From: CAYVBE01 sp964448935
GTDB taxonomy: Bacteria; Planctomycetota; Brocadiia; SM23-32
DNA length: 14,845 bases
Reading direction: 5' to 3'
NCBI GenBank assembly: GCA_964448935.1
Contig: CAYVBE010000092.1
Coordinates: 1-14,845, forward strand
The notes beneath the pieces were generated by a model. The model was given only the letters and a program-made list of their open reading frames with translations. It had not been told where the DNA came from and ran no database searches. Shown here one piece after another: positions 5,821 through 12,759 of the stretch. The position numbers and the translations under genes are program-made. Within the stretch, counting starts at the first letter, position 1. Each line of letters begins with the position of its first letter.

Positions 5821-6690
5821 GCCTGCGTCTCCTTCGTTCGATTGAATGGTGCGGTCGGGTCCGGTATCTATGAGTTCCGCGAAGGCTTCTTCGGCGGTGG
5901 CCACGCGGTCAATGAGTTTGAGGTCGGCGGCGACGGGGGCGAGCCAGGTCCGGCCGGTGGCGAGTTCGGCTACCTGGGCTTCGGCCAGCGCCCGGCCGCG
6001 GGCCACGGTGGCGACGAACTGGTCGGCCAGGCCGCCGACCATCTCTTGCAGAGGCACCAGTTGATCATCTTCGATGCTGGCACCTACGACTCCCGTGCCT
6101 TTGTATTTGCCGGAGCGGATGACGATGGTGCGCACGCCCGCGTCTTCATACATTTTGCTCCAGTCGTCGAGCACCAGATAGACGCCGATGCTGCCGACGG
6201 AGGCGGAGCGGTTGGCGGTGATGGTGCCGGCCTGGCTGGCGATTTCGTAGGCGGCGCTGGCGCCCAGGTTGGCGATGTGCGCGTGGATGGGTTTTTCCGC
6301 CCGAGCCTCATAGATGGCGTCGGCCAGCTCGTCCACACCGTCGGTGTAGCCGCCGGGGGAGTCCACGTAGACGTAGATGGAGCGGACGGCGGGGTCTTGC
6401 AGCGCCTGTAGCAGCGCCGCGCGGACGTCGAGCGGGTCGGTGGCCAGTCCCATGTACGTGGCCCAGCCGGGAGCGCCCTCCCAGATGACGCCGGTGATTT
6501 CGATCAGGGCCACGCCTTCGATCACCTGGTAGGGCTCCGGCTCTTCGGTGGTTTCCGGTGGGTTTTGATCCACCAGGACGGCGCTGACGATGTCCGTCTC
6601 ATGTGCTTTGGCGACGGCCATCAGCGAGGTGAGGTGCTCGTAGTGGATTGCCCAGGGCCGGGCGCAAATGTCGGCGGCGCTGCGCGTCAT
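5260..6690 (-). CDS. Head maturation protease, S49 family (lambda C-like), fused to scaffold
   Basis: A 476-residue protein. I chose ATG 6690 (MTRSAADICARPWAIHYEHL) because GGAG lies just upstream and the portal stop is at 6692; 40 further in-frame residues upstream overlap the portal and look spurious. Residues about 55-275 form a signal-peptide-peptidase-A-type domain: ALIEITGVIW, YVDSPGGYTDGVDELA (about 108-123), NLGASAAYEIAS with the likely nucleophile Ser145, SASVGSIGVYLVLDD, and RSGKYKGTG with the likely general base Lys197. The 52-residue Ser-Lys spacing suits S49 enzymes. From about 305 the protein is acidic and then coiled-coil-like, and this part is also the nested scaffold. Lambda gpC (439 residues) has the same architecture. 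It should cleave scaffold and portal or capsid termini during head maturation. Confidence 0.9.
   Translation of the reverse strand: MTRSAADICARPWAIHYEHLTSLMAVAKAHETDIVSAVLVDQNPPETTEEPEPYQVIEGVALIEITGVIWEGAPGWATYMGLATDPLDVRAALLQALQDPAVRSIYVYVDSPGGYTDGVDELADAIYEARAEKPIHAHIANLGASAAYEIASQAGTITANRSASVGSIGVYLVLDDWSKMYEDAGVRTIVIRSGKYKGTGVVGASIEDDQLVPLQEMVGGLADQFVATVARGRALAEAQVAELATGRTWLAPVAADLKLIDRVATAEEAFAELIDTGPDRTIQSNEGDAGMGIKDLIKRARGTAAEEEDPEQEEELEEAEETEKGEEDTEVADEQAAESDAVESEDVEAEDENDSGAASEPEGKEAEESEADAGLTITAASELKRYCEAVGEELGVRAIIEGLTIAEAKGLRIAQLEAELAEAQETIRALGGESEPVSTGAPPSPEERKQDELTQAVGERLASFARDLEFADHQKN
5829..5834 (-). promoter_or_regulatory. Internal ribosome binding site for nested scaffold
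   Basis: AAGGAG on the minus strand, 8 bases ahead of an in-frame ATG at 5820, inside the protease coding sequence. Such a strong site within a gene is unlikely to be accidental here, because it falls exactly at the junction between catalytic domain and acidic scaffold region. Confidence 0.75.
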
Positions 6691-6691
6691 G

Positions 6692-8116
6692 TCATGTCTC
6701 CTGTACTGCCAGGTAGTCGCTTGTCCAGCTTTCCAGTTGCACGCCCTTTTCTTCCAGATAGTCCTGCTCGACGGCAAGCTGGTCCACGATATCAAACCAG
6801 TCCACGCCACGCAGTTTGCATGCCTGCTGCCGCGACATGAAGCCGTGCTTGACGGCTTCGATCATAAATTTGATTTCCTTGAGCGGGTCGGCCCAGGGGT
6901 AGGGGGCTGTGGCGTGCCACTCCCACTGGAGGTCGTCCAGTTCCATGCCGGACGGGAGCGTGAATTCTTTGTCTCGGTAGATGCTGAGGCCGAGGCGCCA
7001 GCGCAGCCAGCCGTTCAGCAGCCGGTGTACGCGCTCCCGCTTATCGAGCGTTGAGGCGATGTACTGCAGGTTGTCGCCGATCCGGGCGCTGAACGAGGAG
7101 GCGCGGCTGTCCCAGAAGGTGAAGGGGATGTCCAGGGCGAGCAGCGCGATGTGAATGATGAGTTCAACAAAATTCTGGAACTCGCCGCTGGGACTTTTGC
7201 TTTCGATGGTTTGGATGTCGGCGCCTTCCGGCAGGTCGAACAGGCCGGCCACGCCGGGCTTGAATTTTTTCCATTCGTCGTGAATCGTATCGTCGTCCGA
7301 ATCCACATCGGCATCTTCGTCGGCCTGGGGGAGCAGGCCCTCGACCATGCCCTCGCGCGTGATCGCCACGCCGAACAGGGCGTGGAGTTTTGCCTTGATC
7401 AGGTTGTAGTCGAGAGCCTCGTAGACGTCTTGCAGACTGTTGATCGCAGTGGAGAGCGGTGAAACGCCTCGCCACTGATCATACCGAGTAACGTAGGCGT
7501 GTTGCTGGATGCGCCAGTCGGGGACGAGGCGCTCGAAGCTGCGCCGGCGTCCGTCGCGTTTGCAGACGCACCACTGGCTGGGCCGGTTGTTCCGGAAGAC
7601 AATTCCGTGTTTGCTGATGTCCTGTGACTTGACATCGTCCGGATAGGTGGCTCCGCGCGGCTTGGCAATGCGGTCGCCTTCGAGGCCCTGGACGGTGCCG
7701 CTGCGCAGATGCATCCAGAAGCTGTCTCCGTCTACGACCGCACAGCCTTCGGCCAGACGGGTCATGGTGGAGCGATCGTGGCGTCGGAACGTGTCGAAAC
7801 GGCGCGCACGGCTGAGGCGATCGACGTGATCCTCCAGGGCGGCGTCCAGTCCCCGGTCGCCGCTTTTGGATTGGAAGGCGTGTCGGCTGACGTAGTCGAG
7901 GTGTTTTCGAAGCATCCAGGCGGCCAGGGCAAAGTTACGCTGTTGATCCCGGGCGGACGCGTTCATTTTGCGCCGCTTGGTGGGTGTCAGTTCGTCGTCT
8001 TCGCTCTGGGTGTAGACGCGCGGGGACTTGCGCTTGTGGGCCTCGCCATCTACGGCGTCATAATCCGCACGCGGCCGGAGGATGCCGTTGCGCTCGATGT
8101 ATCCGGCGGTGGCCAT
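6692..8116 (-). CDS. Portal protein (lambda B-like)
   Basis: A 474-residue protein whose ATG directly abuts the TAA of the gpW-like gene. Features typical of lambda-type portals are present: an early helical region with RDQQRNFALAAWMLRKHLDY, a mixed region with GCAVVDGDSFWMHL and VQGLEGDRIAKPR, then HAYVTRYDQWRGVSPLSTAI (the conserved Arg-Gly-Val-Ser-Pro turn), NSLQDVYEALDYNLIKAK, then FQNFVELIIHIALLALDIPF and FWDSRASSFSARIGDNLQ, and the late WRWRLGLSI and HATAPYPWADPLKEIKF stretches. Twelve copies form the dodecameric ring at one capsid vertex through which terminase pumps DNA and to which the connector binds. It is slightly shorter than lambda B (533). Its place between gpW-like and protease genes matches lambda W-B-C. 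Confidence 0.92.
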   Translation of the reverse strand: MATAGYIERNGILRPRADYDAVDGEAHKRKSPRVYTQSEDDELTPTKRRKMNASARDQQRNFALAAWMLRKHLDYVSRHAFQSKSGDRGLDAALEDHVDRLSRARRFDTFRRHDRSTMTRLAEGCAVVDGDSFWMHLRSGTVQGLEGDRIAKPRGATYPDDVKSQDISKHGIVFRNNRPSQWCVCKRDGRRRSFERLVPDWRIQQHAYVTRYDQWRGVSPLSTAINSLQDVYEALDYNLIKAKLHALFGVAITREGMVEGLLPQADEDADVDSDDDTIHDEWKKFKPGVAGLFDLPEGADIQTIESKSPSGEFQNFVELIIHIALLALDIPFTFWDSRASSFSARIGDNLQYIASTLDKRERVHRLLNGWLRWRLGLSIYRDKEFTLPSGMELDDLQWEWHATAPYPWADPLKEIKFMIEAVKHGFMSRQQACKLRGVDWFDIVDQLAVEQDYLEEKGVQLESWTSDYLAVQET

Positions 8117-8596
8117 TTAGACGCCCCCGCTGAAATCGGGGATCATGGCCATCGGGACATCGCCCTGTTCGTGGGCGAGTTGGCGTTCGAGTCTGGCTTC
8201 GCGCTCGTACAAAACGCCGAGCTGGGCGCGGGTGACGGATTTGTCGCCGATGCCGGCGGCCTGCTCGTGTTCCGCCAGTTCTATGGCGTCCTGAACGGCG
8301 GTGAGTTTTTCCGCGGTGGACTTGTGCCCGGTGATGGTGACGATGGCCTCGCCGGACAGGTCGTCGGAGGAGGTGCGCTTGATGACCACGTAGGCGCTGG
8401 AATCATCGCCGTCCAGAACGATCGCGGTCTCGCCGTTTGCAATTGTGACGGCGTCTCCGGCGGAGCCGTCGGGGGCGGCCCACGTGACGGTATCGGCGGA
8501 GGCTGCGGTGAGAGTGCCGTCTCCGGCTCCGTTGGCGGCGTAGGGTGCCTCCAGAACGGAGAGGCCGGATATCGGGCTTGAGACGGTGAAGGCCAT
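8117..8596 (-). CDS. gpW-like head-tail joining protein with extra N-terminal beta domain
   Basis: ATG 8596 (MAFTVSSPISGL) has a GGAGAA site; an alternative frame extension to 8641 would run through the hairpin and is rejected. The 159 residues fall in two parts. Residues about 95-145 (KLTAVQDAIELAEHEQAAG, then GDKSVTRAQLGVLYEREARL) closely match the small gpW fold: helix, short beta hairpin with a GG/GD-K/R-S-V-T turn, helix. gpW sits under the portal and prepares the head for FII binding. Residues 1-90 are an added beta-rich, Ala/Asp/Thr-rich region resembling an Ig-like or surface domain, not present in lambda W (68 residues). The gene is the first after a promoter/hairpin region and its stop touches the portal start. 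The gpW assignment is supported by motif pattern and position. Confidence 0.75.
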   Translation of the reverse strand: MAFTVSSPISGLSVLEAPYAANGAGDGTLTAASADTVTWAAPDGSAGDAVTIANGETAIVLDGDDSSAYVVIKRTSSDDLSGEAIVTITGHKSTAEKLTAVQDAIELAEHEQAAGIGDKSVTRAQLGVLYEREARLERQLAHEQGDVPMAMIPDFSGGV

Positions 8597-8608
8597 GCTT
8601 TCTCCGGC

Positions 8609-8647
8609 AAAACAAAAGGCCGTGCGAGGGTGTGGCCCCACACGGCC
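8609..8647 (-). terminator. Hairpin plus T-run (intrinsic terminator or attenuator)
   Basis: On the minus strand GGCCGTG (8647-8641) pairs with CACGGCC (8624-8618) and is followed at once by TTTTGTTTT (8617-8609). The 16-base loop also contains a competing GTGTG/CACAC stem. The structure lies after the clamp gene but downstream of a promoter-like site and just before the gpW-like ribosome site. It could end the terminase-clamp transcript, attenuate the head-module transcript, or both. Confidence 0.7.
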
Positions 8648-8675
8648 GGATACGGCTCCTCAATCGTCTGTGTGT

Positions 8676-8704
8676 ATTATACTCGTTAAGCCGGTTCTCT
8701 CCAA
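8676..8704 (-). promoter_or_regulatory. Sigma70-type promoter for the head module
   Basis: On the minus strand a perfect TATAAT (8681-8676) lies exactly 17 bases after TTGGAG (8704-8699), in an AT-richer island between clamp and gpW-like genes. The -35 is a partial match (3 of 6). Just upstream is an inverted repeat, TAGTA-GG-TACTA (8714-8725), that could be an operator. Transcription would start near 8669 and run through the hairpin at 8618-8647 before the first ATG. Confidence 0.6.
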
Positions 8705-8741
8705 CGTAGGTTATAGTAGGTACTAGATGTTTGGTGCATCG

Positions 8742-9890
8742 TTACCTTTCTGCATCCTCTTTGATCACCGGGCTGACCACGTATTTCCAGGCTACGTGGC
8801 CTATACGGCGGAAAAGGGCCGGATCGCGGCGGTCCCCCAGGCCGATGTGCCAGACTTCGTCCGGTTCGGCAAGCTGGAGAGCGTCGTGCAGGAACCGTGG
8901 ATTGAAGCTGACGGTGGCCTCGTCCCCGTCGTCGAGTGGCATCCAGAGCGTGCCCTCACCGACGTCGGGCGATTCGGCGCTGACGGTCAGGGTGCCTTCC
9001 TCCACCTGCCAGTCCACTACGCGGGTTTCGTCCGTGGTCATGAGCGCGGCGCGGTCCACCACGCTCTGCAGGTCGGCGGCCTCCACGCGCAGAGTGACAT
9101 CCGTTTCGGAGGGGATGATGTCCGCATAATTGGGGAATCGCCCTTCTGCGAGTTGAGCGGCAAAGCGCCAGCGGGTGGTGTGCGCGTAGAGCCTGCCTCC
9201 CTCGGCGGCCAGCCGCAGCGTCTCCGAAGTGCCTTCTGCCAGGTGTTGCAGGGTTTCGGCGGCCGGCGCCGGCAGGATCACGTCCAGTACCCGGGTCTCG
9301 TTTTCTTCCGGGTTTGATTCTACGACGACGTCATCCGTCTCGTTGTAGGCCAGCCGGGCGCCGTCTGCGGCGACAAAGGATGCTTTGCCGCCGGACGAAG
9401 CCGATTCTACGTGTAGTAGAACACCGTGCAGGGCGTATCGCCCCTTTTCCTCCGCGCAGGCAAATCGGACGGAGCGCAGCATTTTGGCGAGTTCGATGCC
9501 ACCGATGGCCACCGCCTCCGCCGGGAAGTCCGGCAGCCTTGGGAAATCGGCGGGGTTCTCGCCCAGCAGACGGAAACGTCCGTCCTGGGTCCTCACCTGC
9601 AGGTGGCTGTCGGAAGATTCGAGGGTGATGCTGTCCCCCGGAGCGGACTTGACAACGGGTGCCAGGCGGTTGTATGGCACCAGGGCGGCGCCGTCTGCGG
9701 CGTCCTCCGCCAGTTCGGTACAGGTGTAGCTGAGGATCCGGTCTCCATCGGTGGCGGTGAGGGTGACCTGTGTGTTCACCGTCTCCAGATGCACGTTCCG
9801 GTAGATCGGCGTCTGCACGGAGCTCGCCACGCAGGTGCCGACACGATCCAATGCGTCGGCCAGGGCGTCCGGACTGATGGTTAGTTTCAT
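8742..9890 (-). CDS. dnaN: DNA polymerase III beta sliding clamp (DnaN-like), phage-encoded
   Basis: A 382-residue protein beginning MKLTISPDALADALDRVGTC. I chose ATG 9890, four codons after an alternative TTG, because GGGAGGA precedes it and the ATG overlaps the previous stop (ATGA). Length and layout fit a complete three-domain bacterial clamp: domain 1 (about 1-115), domain 2 (about 118-245, with FPRLPDFPAEAVAIGG and FACAEEKGRYALHGVLL, the usual phenylalanine/arginine-rich pattern), domain 3 (about 248-382, with LAEGRFPNYADIIPSE and VSFNPRFLHDALQ). The end KYVVSPV corresponds to the YVVMPM tail of host DnaN but is extended by seven polar residues. A clamp dimer encircles DNA and tethers polymerases and other partners. 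Its placement between terminase and head genes rather than with replication genes is unusual. Confidence 0.92.
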   Translation of the reverse strand: MKLTISPDALADALDRVGTCVASSVQTPIYRNVHLETVNTQVTLTATDGDRILSYTCTELAEDAADGAALVPYNRLAPVVKSAPGDSITLESSDSHLQVRTQDGRFRLLGENPADFPRLPDFPAEAVAIGGIELAKMLRSVRFACAEEKGRYALHGVLLHVESASSGGKASFVAADGARLAYNETDDVVVESNPEENETRVLDVILPAPAAETLQHLAEGTSETLRLAAEGGRLYAHTTRWRFAAQLAEGRFPNYADIIPSETDVTLRVEAADLQSVVDRAALMTTDETRVVDWQVEEGTLTVSAESPDVGEGTLWMPLDDGDEATVSFNPRFLHDALQLAEPDEVWHIGLGDRRDPALFRRIGHVAWKYVVSPVIKEDAER

Positions 9891-10285
9891 GTGTCCTCCC
9901 AAGTGTCATTGTGTTGTGGAGCGGCCACGTCGGCGGGCAGCAGGTCGTCTGCCTCCTCCGGGTTATCCGCGAGCCATTTCTTGTGATGCGCGGCCTTTTC
10001 GTGCTGCGTCCGTCCGCGTTCGGATTTCAGCGTTCTCGCGCAATATCGGCAGGGATATTTCGCGGGCTGCGTAGGACGGTCGGGTTCGGTTTCGCGCAGT
10101 GGCCGCCGCACGATAAAAGTCTGGCCGCAGCGACATTGCACGTGGACCGTCACGATGCCCGTGTGGGTGCGACCGGACGGCAGTTTCATCGGGCGGTTCG
10201 GCCATTCAACGCGCGATTCGTCCAGGTCGGCGTATTCGCAACCGCCGCACTTCGGGCAGCAGACCGGCAATTCGACATTGTCCAT
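9887..10285 (-). CDS. Zinc-finger protein (ribbon plus C2H2), 132 aa
   Basis: ATG 10285 lies 12 bases after the terminase stop, with GGAG 7 bases upstream. Two metal-binding units are visible. An N-terminal ribbon has C10-x2-C13 (near CCPKCGGC) and C51-x-C53 (CRCG). A C-terminal classic finger has C79-x2-C82-x12-H95-x4-H100 (YPCRYC and RTQHEKAAHH). The tail is acidic (EEADDLLPADV). The gene ends in an ATGA overlap with the sliding clamp, so the two proteins are probably made together. C2H2 fingers in phages often mark DNA-binding regulators, but the target is unknown. It could be a transcription factor, a partner of the clamp, or a replacement for the missing small terminase subunit; these are guesses. 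Confidence 0.8.
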   Translation of the reverse strand: MDNVELPVCCPKCGGCEYADLDESRVEWPNRPMKLPSGRTHTGIVTVHVQCRCGQTFIVRRPLRETEPDRPTQPAKYPCRYCARTLKSERGRTQHEKAAHHKKWLADNPEEADDLLPADVAAPQHNDTWEDT

Positions 10286-10297
10286 CGCTCGTCTCCG

Positions 10298-12457
10298 TTA
10301 GAGTTCGACGTATGTGACCTGGCGGCGTTTGCGGCCGCCGTGTGTAGTGGGGGGTTCGCCTGACTGATCCTCGGAGGGCACGGCGGTCCGCGCGGGAGCG
10401 GCGTCCTCCGTACCGATTGGCTGTGTGTCGGTGTCCTGTGTGTCGGCGCCGGACAGGCCGATGGCCGGGATGCGGTGCTCCAGCAGGCTGACGGCGGCCA
10501 TGAGGTAGCAGCAGGCGTCCAGCCAGTGATTGGCCGCGCGGCCCCTGGCCTTGCGCCAGGCGTAGATACCAGGGCTGACCTCGCGCTGGATTTCTGCGGT
10601 GACATGCCGGGCGAAGCTGTGGTGGGTGTTCCGGTGCTCCCCCTGAAAGGTTGCGATTGAGCCGGGGGCGTCGGAGTCCAGCAGCCAGCCGGTATGGACG
10701 ATCTGTTTGTAGGCATCGGAATGGACGGTGTATATCCACTGATGGCGTTCGATCGTGCGGTAGCAGTTTCCGTCGCGCGCCAGCATGGCCTTTTTGCCCT
10801 TGGGCACGTACCAATTCTTCTGTCCGCGGGCGGTCCCCCGGCCCTGCACCGGGAAGTAGACGCTTGCCTCTGCGCAGAAGCCTTCCACGACGGGCTGCTC
10901 GTATCGGCTGTCCACCAGGGCGAGGGCGGGCCGCATCGGTTGGCGGCTGGCCATCCGGTAGGGGTCCTGGTCCATTTTGTCGCGCAGGCGGCGCAATGCG
11001 TCCATGAGCGCCTGCTCGAAGGCCGCACGTTTAGTGGTATCGTCCGGCTCGATTCGGCCCGTGGGGGCGAGAACTTCCTCGACTCCGTAGTCCACTATGC
11101 TGACTATGCGACCGGGTGCGACGGCTCCGGCGGCCCAGTGAAGGCCGTATTTGCCGACGTCTATGCCGAGAGCGAGGGCAAGGGCGTTGTCGGGTATGAC
11201 GCCACGCTCCAGACCGGTGTCCTTGGTCTCGATTCGATGCGAGCCGAGCACCATGAGGGCCTCCTCTTCGAGCGACGGCGGATCGTTCTGATATTCCGCC
11301 ATGAACACATCGCGGCCTTCCTCGAAGTAGAGGTCCATCCCGGTTTGGATGGCGCTGATCTCGCCCTCGTCCTTGCGGATCCGGTGGGGCCAGGAGACCT
11401 CGGCGCCGGCATCCAGGTCGGCCCGGTGCTCCCGATAGTAGGCGGTGGCCTTACGCAAATCTCCGTGCTCTTCGTAGCTCTCGACCCGGACATCGTTATA
11501 GCTATCCCAGGCGTCCATGTTTTCGGGCATCTGCCGGAATAGCTGGTATTTGCGTGGACGCCATTCGGCACGATCCATGAATCGGCTGGTCAGGTCGTCT
11601 TCGCGGATGATCGTGCCGAGATAGACCGCGCTCATTGTGGTGTCCGGGCCGCCGAGGTTCATGGCAACCTGGAGGATGGTCTCTTCGTGTTTGTCTACGC
11701 GGGTTTCCGAGTGAGCGGCTTCGTCGTCTATCGGATCGTCCAACAGGACGAAATCCGGACGGCGCATCTCCCCCTCGGCCGTTGCCTGCTGGAGGCCGCG
11801 GATGCTGCTGGTCATGGATCGGGCGGCGACGATGGCGCCGGAGGATGCGCAGTCCGGCAGGGTTGGAAAGATGAGGCGGTCGTAGCCGCCCCAGGACATG
11901 TGGGTGAGTTCCCCGTTGACGGTCTGACCCTTGGCCCTCTGGTATTTTCCTTCGAGCGCTCGGGCACAGTGGCACGGGCCGGGGAAGTCTTCGGCCAGAC
12001 AGTCGTTCGTCTCGAATATCATGCGGATGGTGTCCAAACGGTCTTTCGTGTTGGCGTGCGTGTCGCAGATGATCACGGGGAAGCGGCGGTGTCCGTAGCA
12101 GATGGCCCAGACGGTGGCGACGACGGTGATGGTGGATTTGCCCTTCCCGCGATCGGCGACTTCCAGGGCGCGGCCGCCCTTGGTTAAGGTGCGCTGAAGG
12201 TCGGTGAGCATTTCCAGGTGATCGTCGGACCACGGCAGATAGAACAGGTCCGAGAAGTATGTTTCGGCGAAGGCGCGGAGGTCGGATTCGCAGCGTGCGC
12301 GACGAGCGGGGTTCTCGATATCGGGTATCGTGAGGTCGCGTGCGGCGGCGCGGCGCTTGCGGCGGCGCGCGACATCGCGCGCGTCACCGGACAGCGTGCG
12401 AGGTGCAGCGACGTCGCCAAAAATCGGACGTTGCTGGCCTGGAGGTGTGTCGCTCAT
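10298..12457 (-). CDS. Terminase large subunit, GpA family
   Basis: A 719-residue protein; ATG 12457 has GGGAGGGG upstream. The packaging ATPase domain has a Walker-A-like ADRGKGKST (about 101-109) after a segment WSDDHLEMLTDLQRTL, and Walker B FVLLDDP (about 236-242). A GpA-type nuclease domain follows with acidic residues in the right order: GIDVGKYGL (Asp433), ALVDSRYEQ (Asp516) and NHWLDACCYLMAA (Asp647). It translocates DNA into the procapsid and cuts concatemers, working with a small subunit and the portal. It is longer than lambda gpA (641), with a 60-residue low-complexity C-terminal tail (DTQDTDTQ, then Pro/Thr/Arg-rich) that might be the portal-contacting end. No small-subunit gene is found next to it. 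Confidence 0.93.
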   Translation of the reverse strand: MSDTPPGQQRPIFGDVAAPRTLSGDARDVARRRKRRAAARDLTIPDIENPARRARCESDLRAFAETYFSDLFYLPWSDDHLEMLTDLQRTLTKGGRALEVADRGKGKSTITVVATVWAICYGHRRFPVIICDTHANTKDRLDTIRMIFETNDCLAEDFPGPCHCARALEGKYQRAKGQTVNGELTHMSWGGYDRLIFPTLPDCASSGAIVAARSMTSSIRGLQQATAEGEMRRPDFVLLDDPIDDEAAHSETRVDKHEETILQVAMNLGGPDTTMSAVYLGTIIREDDLTSRFMDRAEWRPRKYQLFRQMPENMDAWDSYNDVRVESYEEHGDLRKATAYYREHRADLDAGAEVSWPHRIRKDEGEISAIQTGMDLYFEEGRDVFMAEYQNDPPSLEEEALMVLGSHRIETKDTGLERGVIPDNALALALGIDVGKYGLHWAAGAVAPGRIVSIVDYGVEEVLAPTGRIEPDDTTKRAAFEQALMDALRRLRDKMDQDPYRMASRQPMRPALALVDSRYEQPVVEGFCAEASVYFPVQGRGTARGQKNWYVPKGKKAMLARDGNCYRTIERHQWIYTVHSDAYKQIVHTGWLLDSDAPGSIATFQGEHRNTHHSFARHVTAEIQREVSPGIYAWRKARGRAANHWLDACCYLMAAVSLLEHRIPAIGLSGADTQDTDTQPIGTEDAAPARTAVPSEDQSGEPPTTHGGRKRRQVTYVEL

Positions 12458-12633
12458 GCGCCCCTCCCATTCACAGCCATCGCCTGCATCGAATACCCCG
12501 ACCGGTCACTGTGTGTGAAAACCTGCAACTCGCTCTGGACCGCAGGGCGTGCAACCACCAGAAGGACCCGCCCGGTATTGGGACCGGTGTCACACGTGCC
12601 TCGCGCGCGCGGTACTAAGTCGTTACGTCTCAA

Positions 12634-12655
12634 TGCTTGCGTCCATTTGCAAGCA
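12634..12655. repeat. Inverted repeat TGCTTGC/GCAAGCA
   Basis: A perfect 7-base inverted repeat (12634-12640 and 12649-12655) with an 8-base spacer, between the promoter-like site at 12672-12702 and the terminase. In minus-strand RNA it would be a hairpin early in the leader. It might also be a dyad operator. No T-run follows. Confidence 0.5.
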
Positions 12656-12671
12656 CTTCCTTTAACGCGAT

Positions 12672-12702
12672 AGTATATGATTACCTGTGCCACCTGTGAC
12701 AA
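12672..12702 (-). promoter_or_regulatory. Promoter-like site overlapping a 19-base repeat, for the terminase operon
   Basis: On the minus strand TTGTCA (12702-12697, 5 of 6 to consensus) and TATACT (12677-12672, 5 of 6) are separated by 19 bases, somewhat long. The -35 and most of the spacer are made of repeat copy 12683-12701, so a protein bound to the repeat would block or recruit RNA polymerase. It points towards the terminase, 215 bases downstream. Confidence 0.45.
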
Positions 12703-12734
12703 TCGCCGCAACCCCTGCCCGCGCAACACCTTCC

Positions 12735-12759
12735 GTGTCACACGTGCCACCTGTGACAC
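12735..12759. repeat. Inverted repeat GTGTCACA/TGTGACAC inside the array
   Basis: A perfect 8-base inverted repeat (12735-12742 and 12752-12759) around a 9-base spacer formed by the merging of a 14-mer variant and a CACCTGTG unit. It is a symmetric site suited to a dimeric binding protein. Confidence 0.6.

Noticed and set aside
5272..6411. 379-residue plus-strand frame rich in Gly, Phe and Leu
   Set aside because: Antisense of the protease/scaffold; the Phe/Leu runs are the complement of Glu-rich codons.
6691..6810. Upstream extension of the protease to an ATG at 6810
   Set aside because: The extra 40 residues overlap the portal end in another frame and have low-quality composition; ATG 6690 has GGAG and standard spacing.
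8597..8641. Start of the gpW-like gene at 8641
   Set aside because: The 15 added residues would be encoded by the terminator-like hairpin and its T-run; ATG 8596 has a ribosome site.
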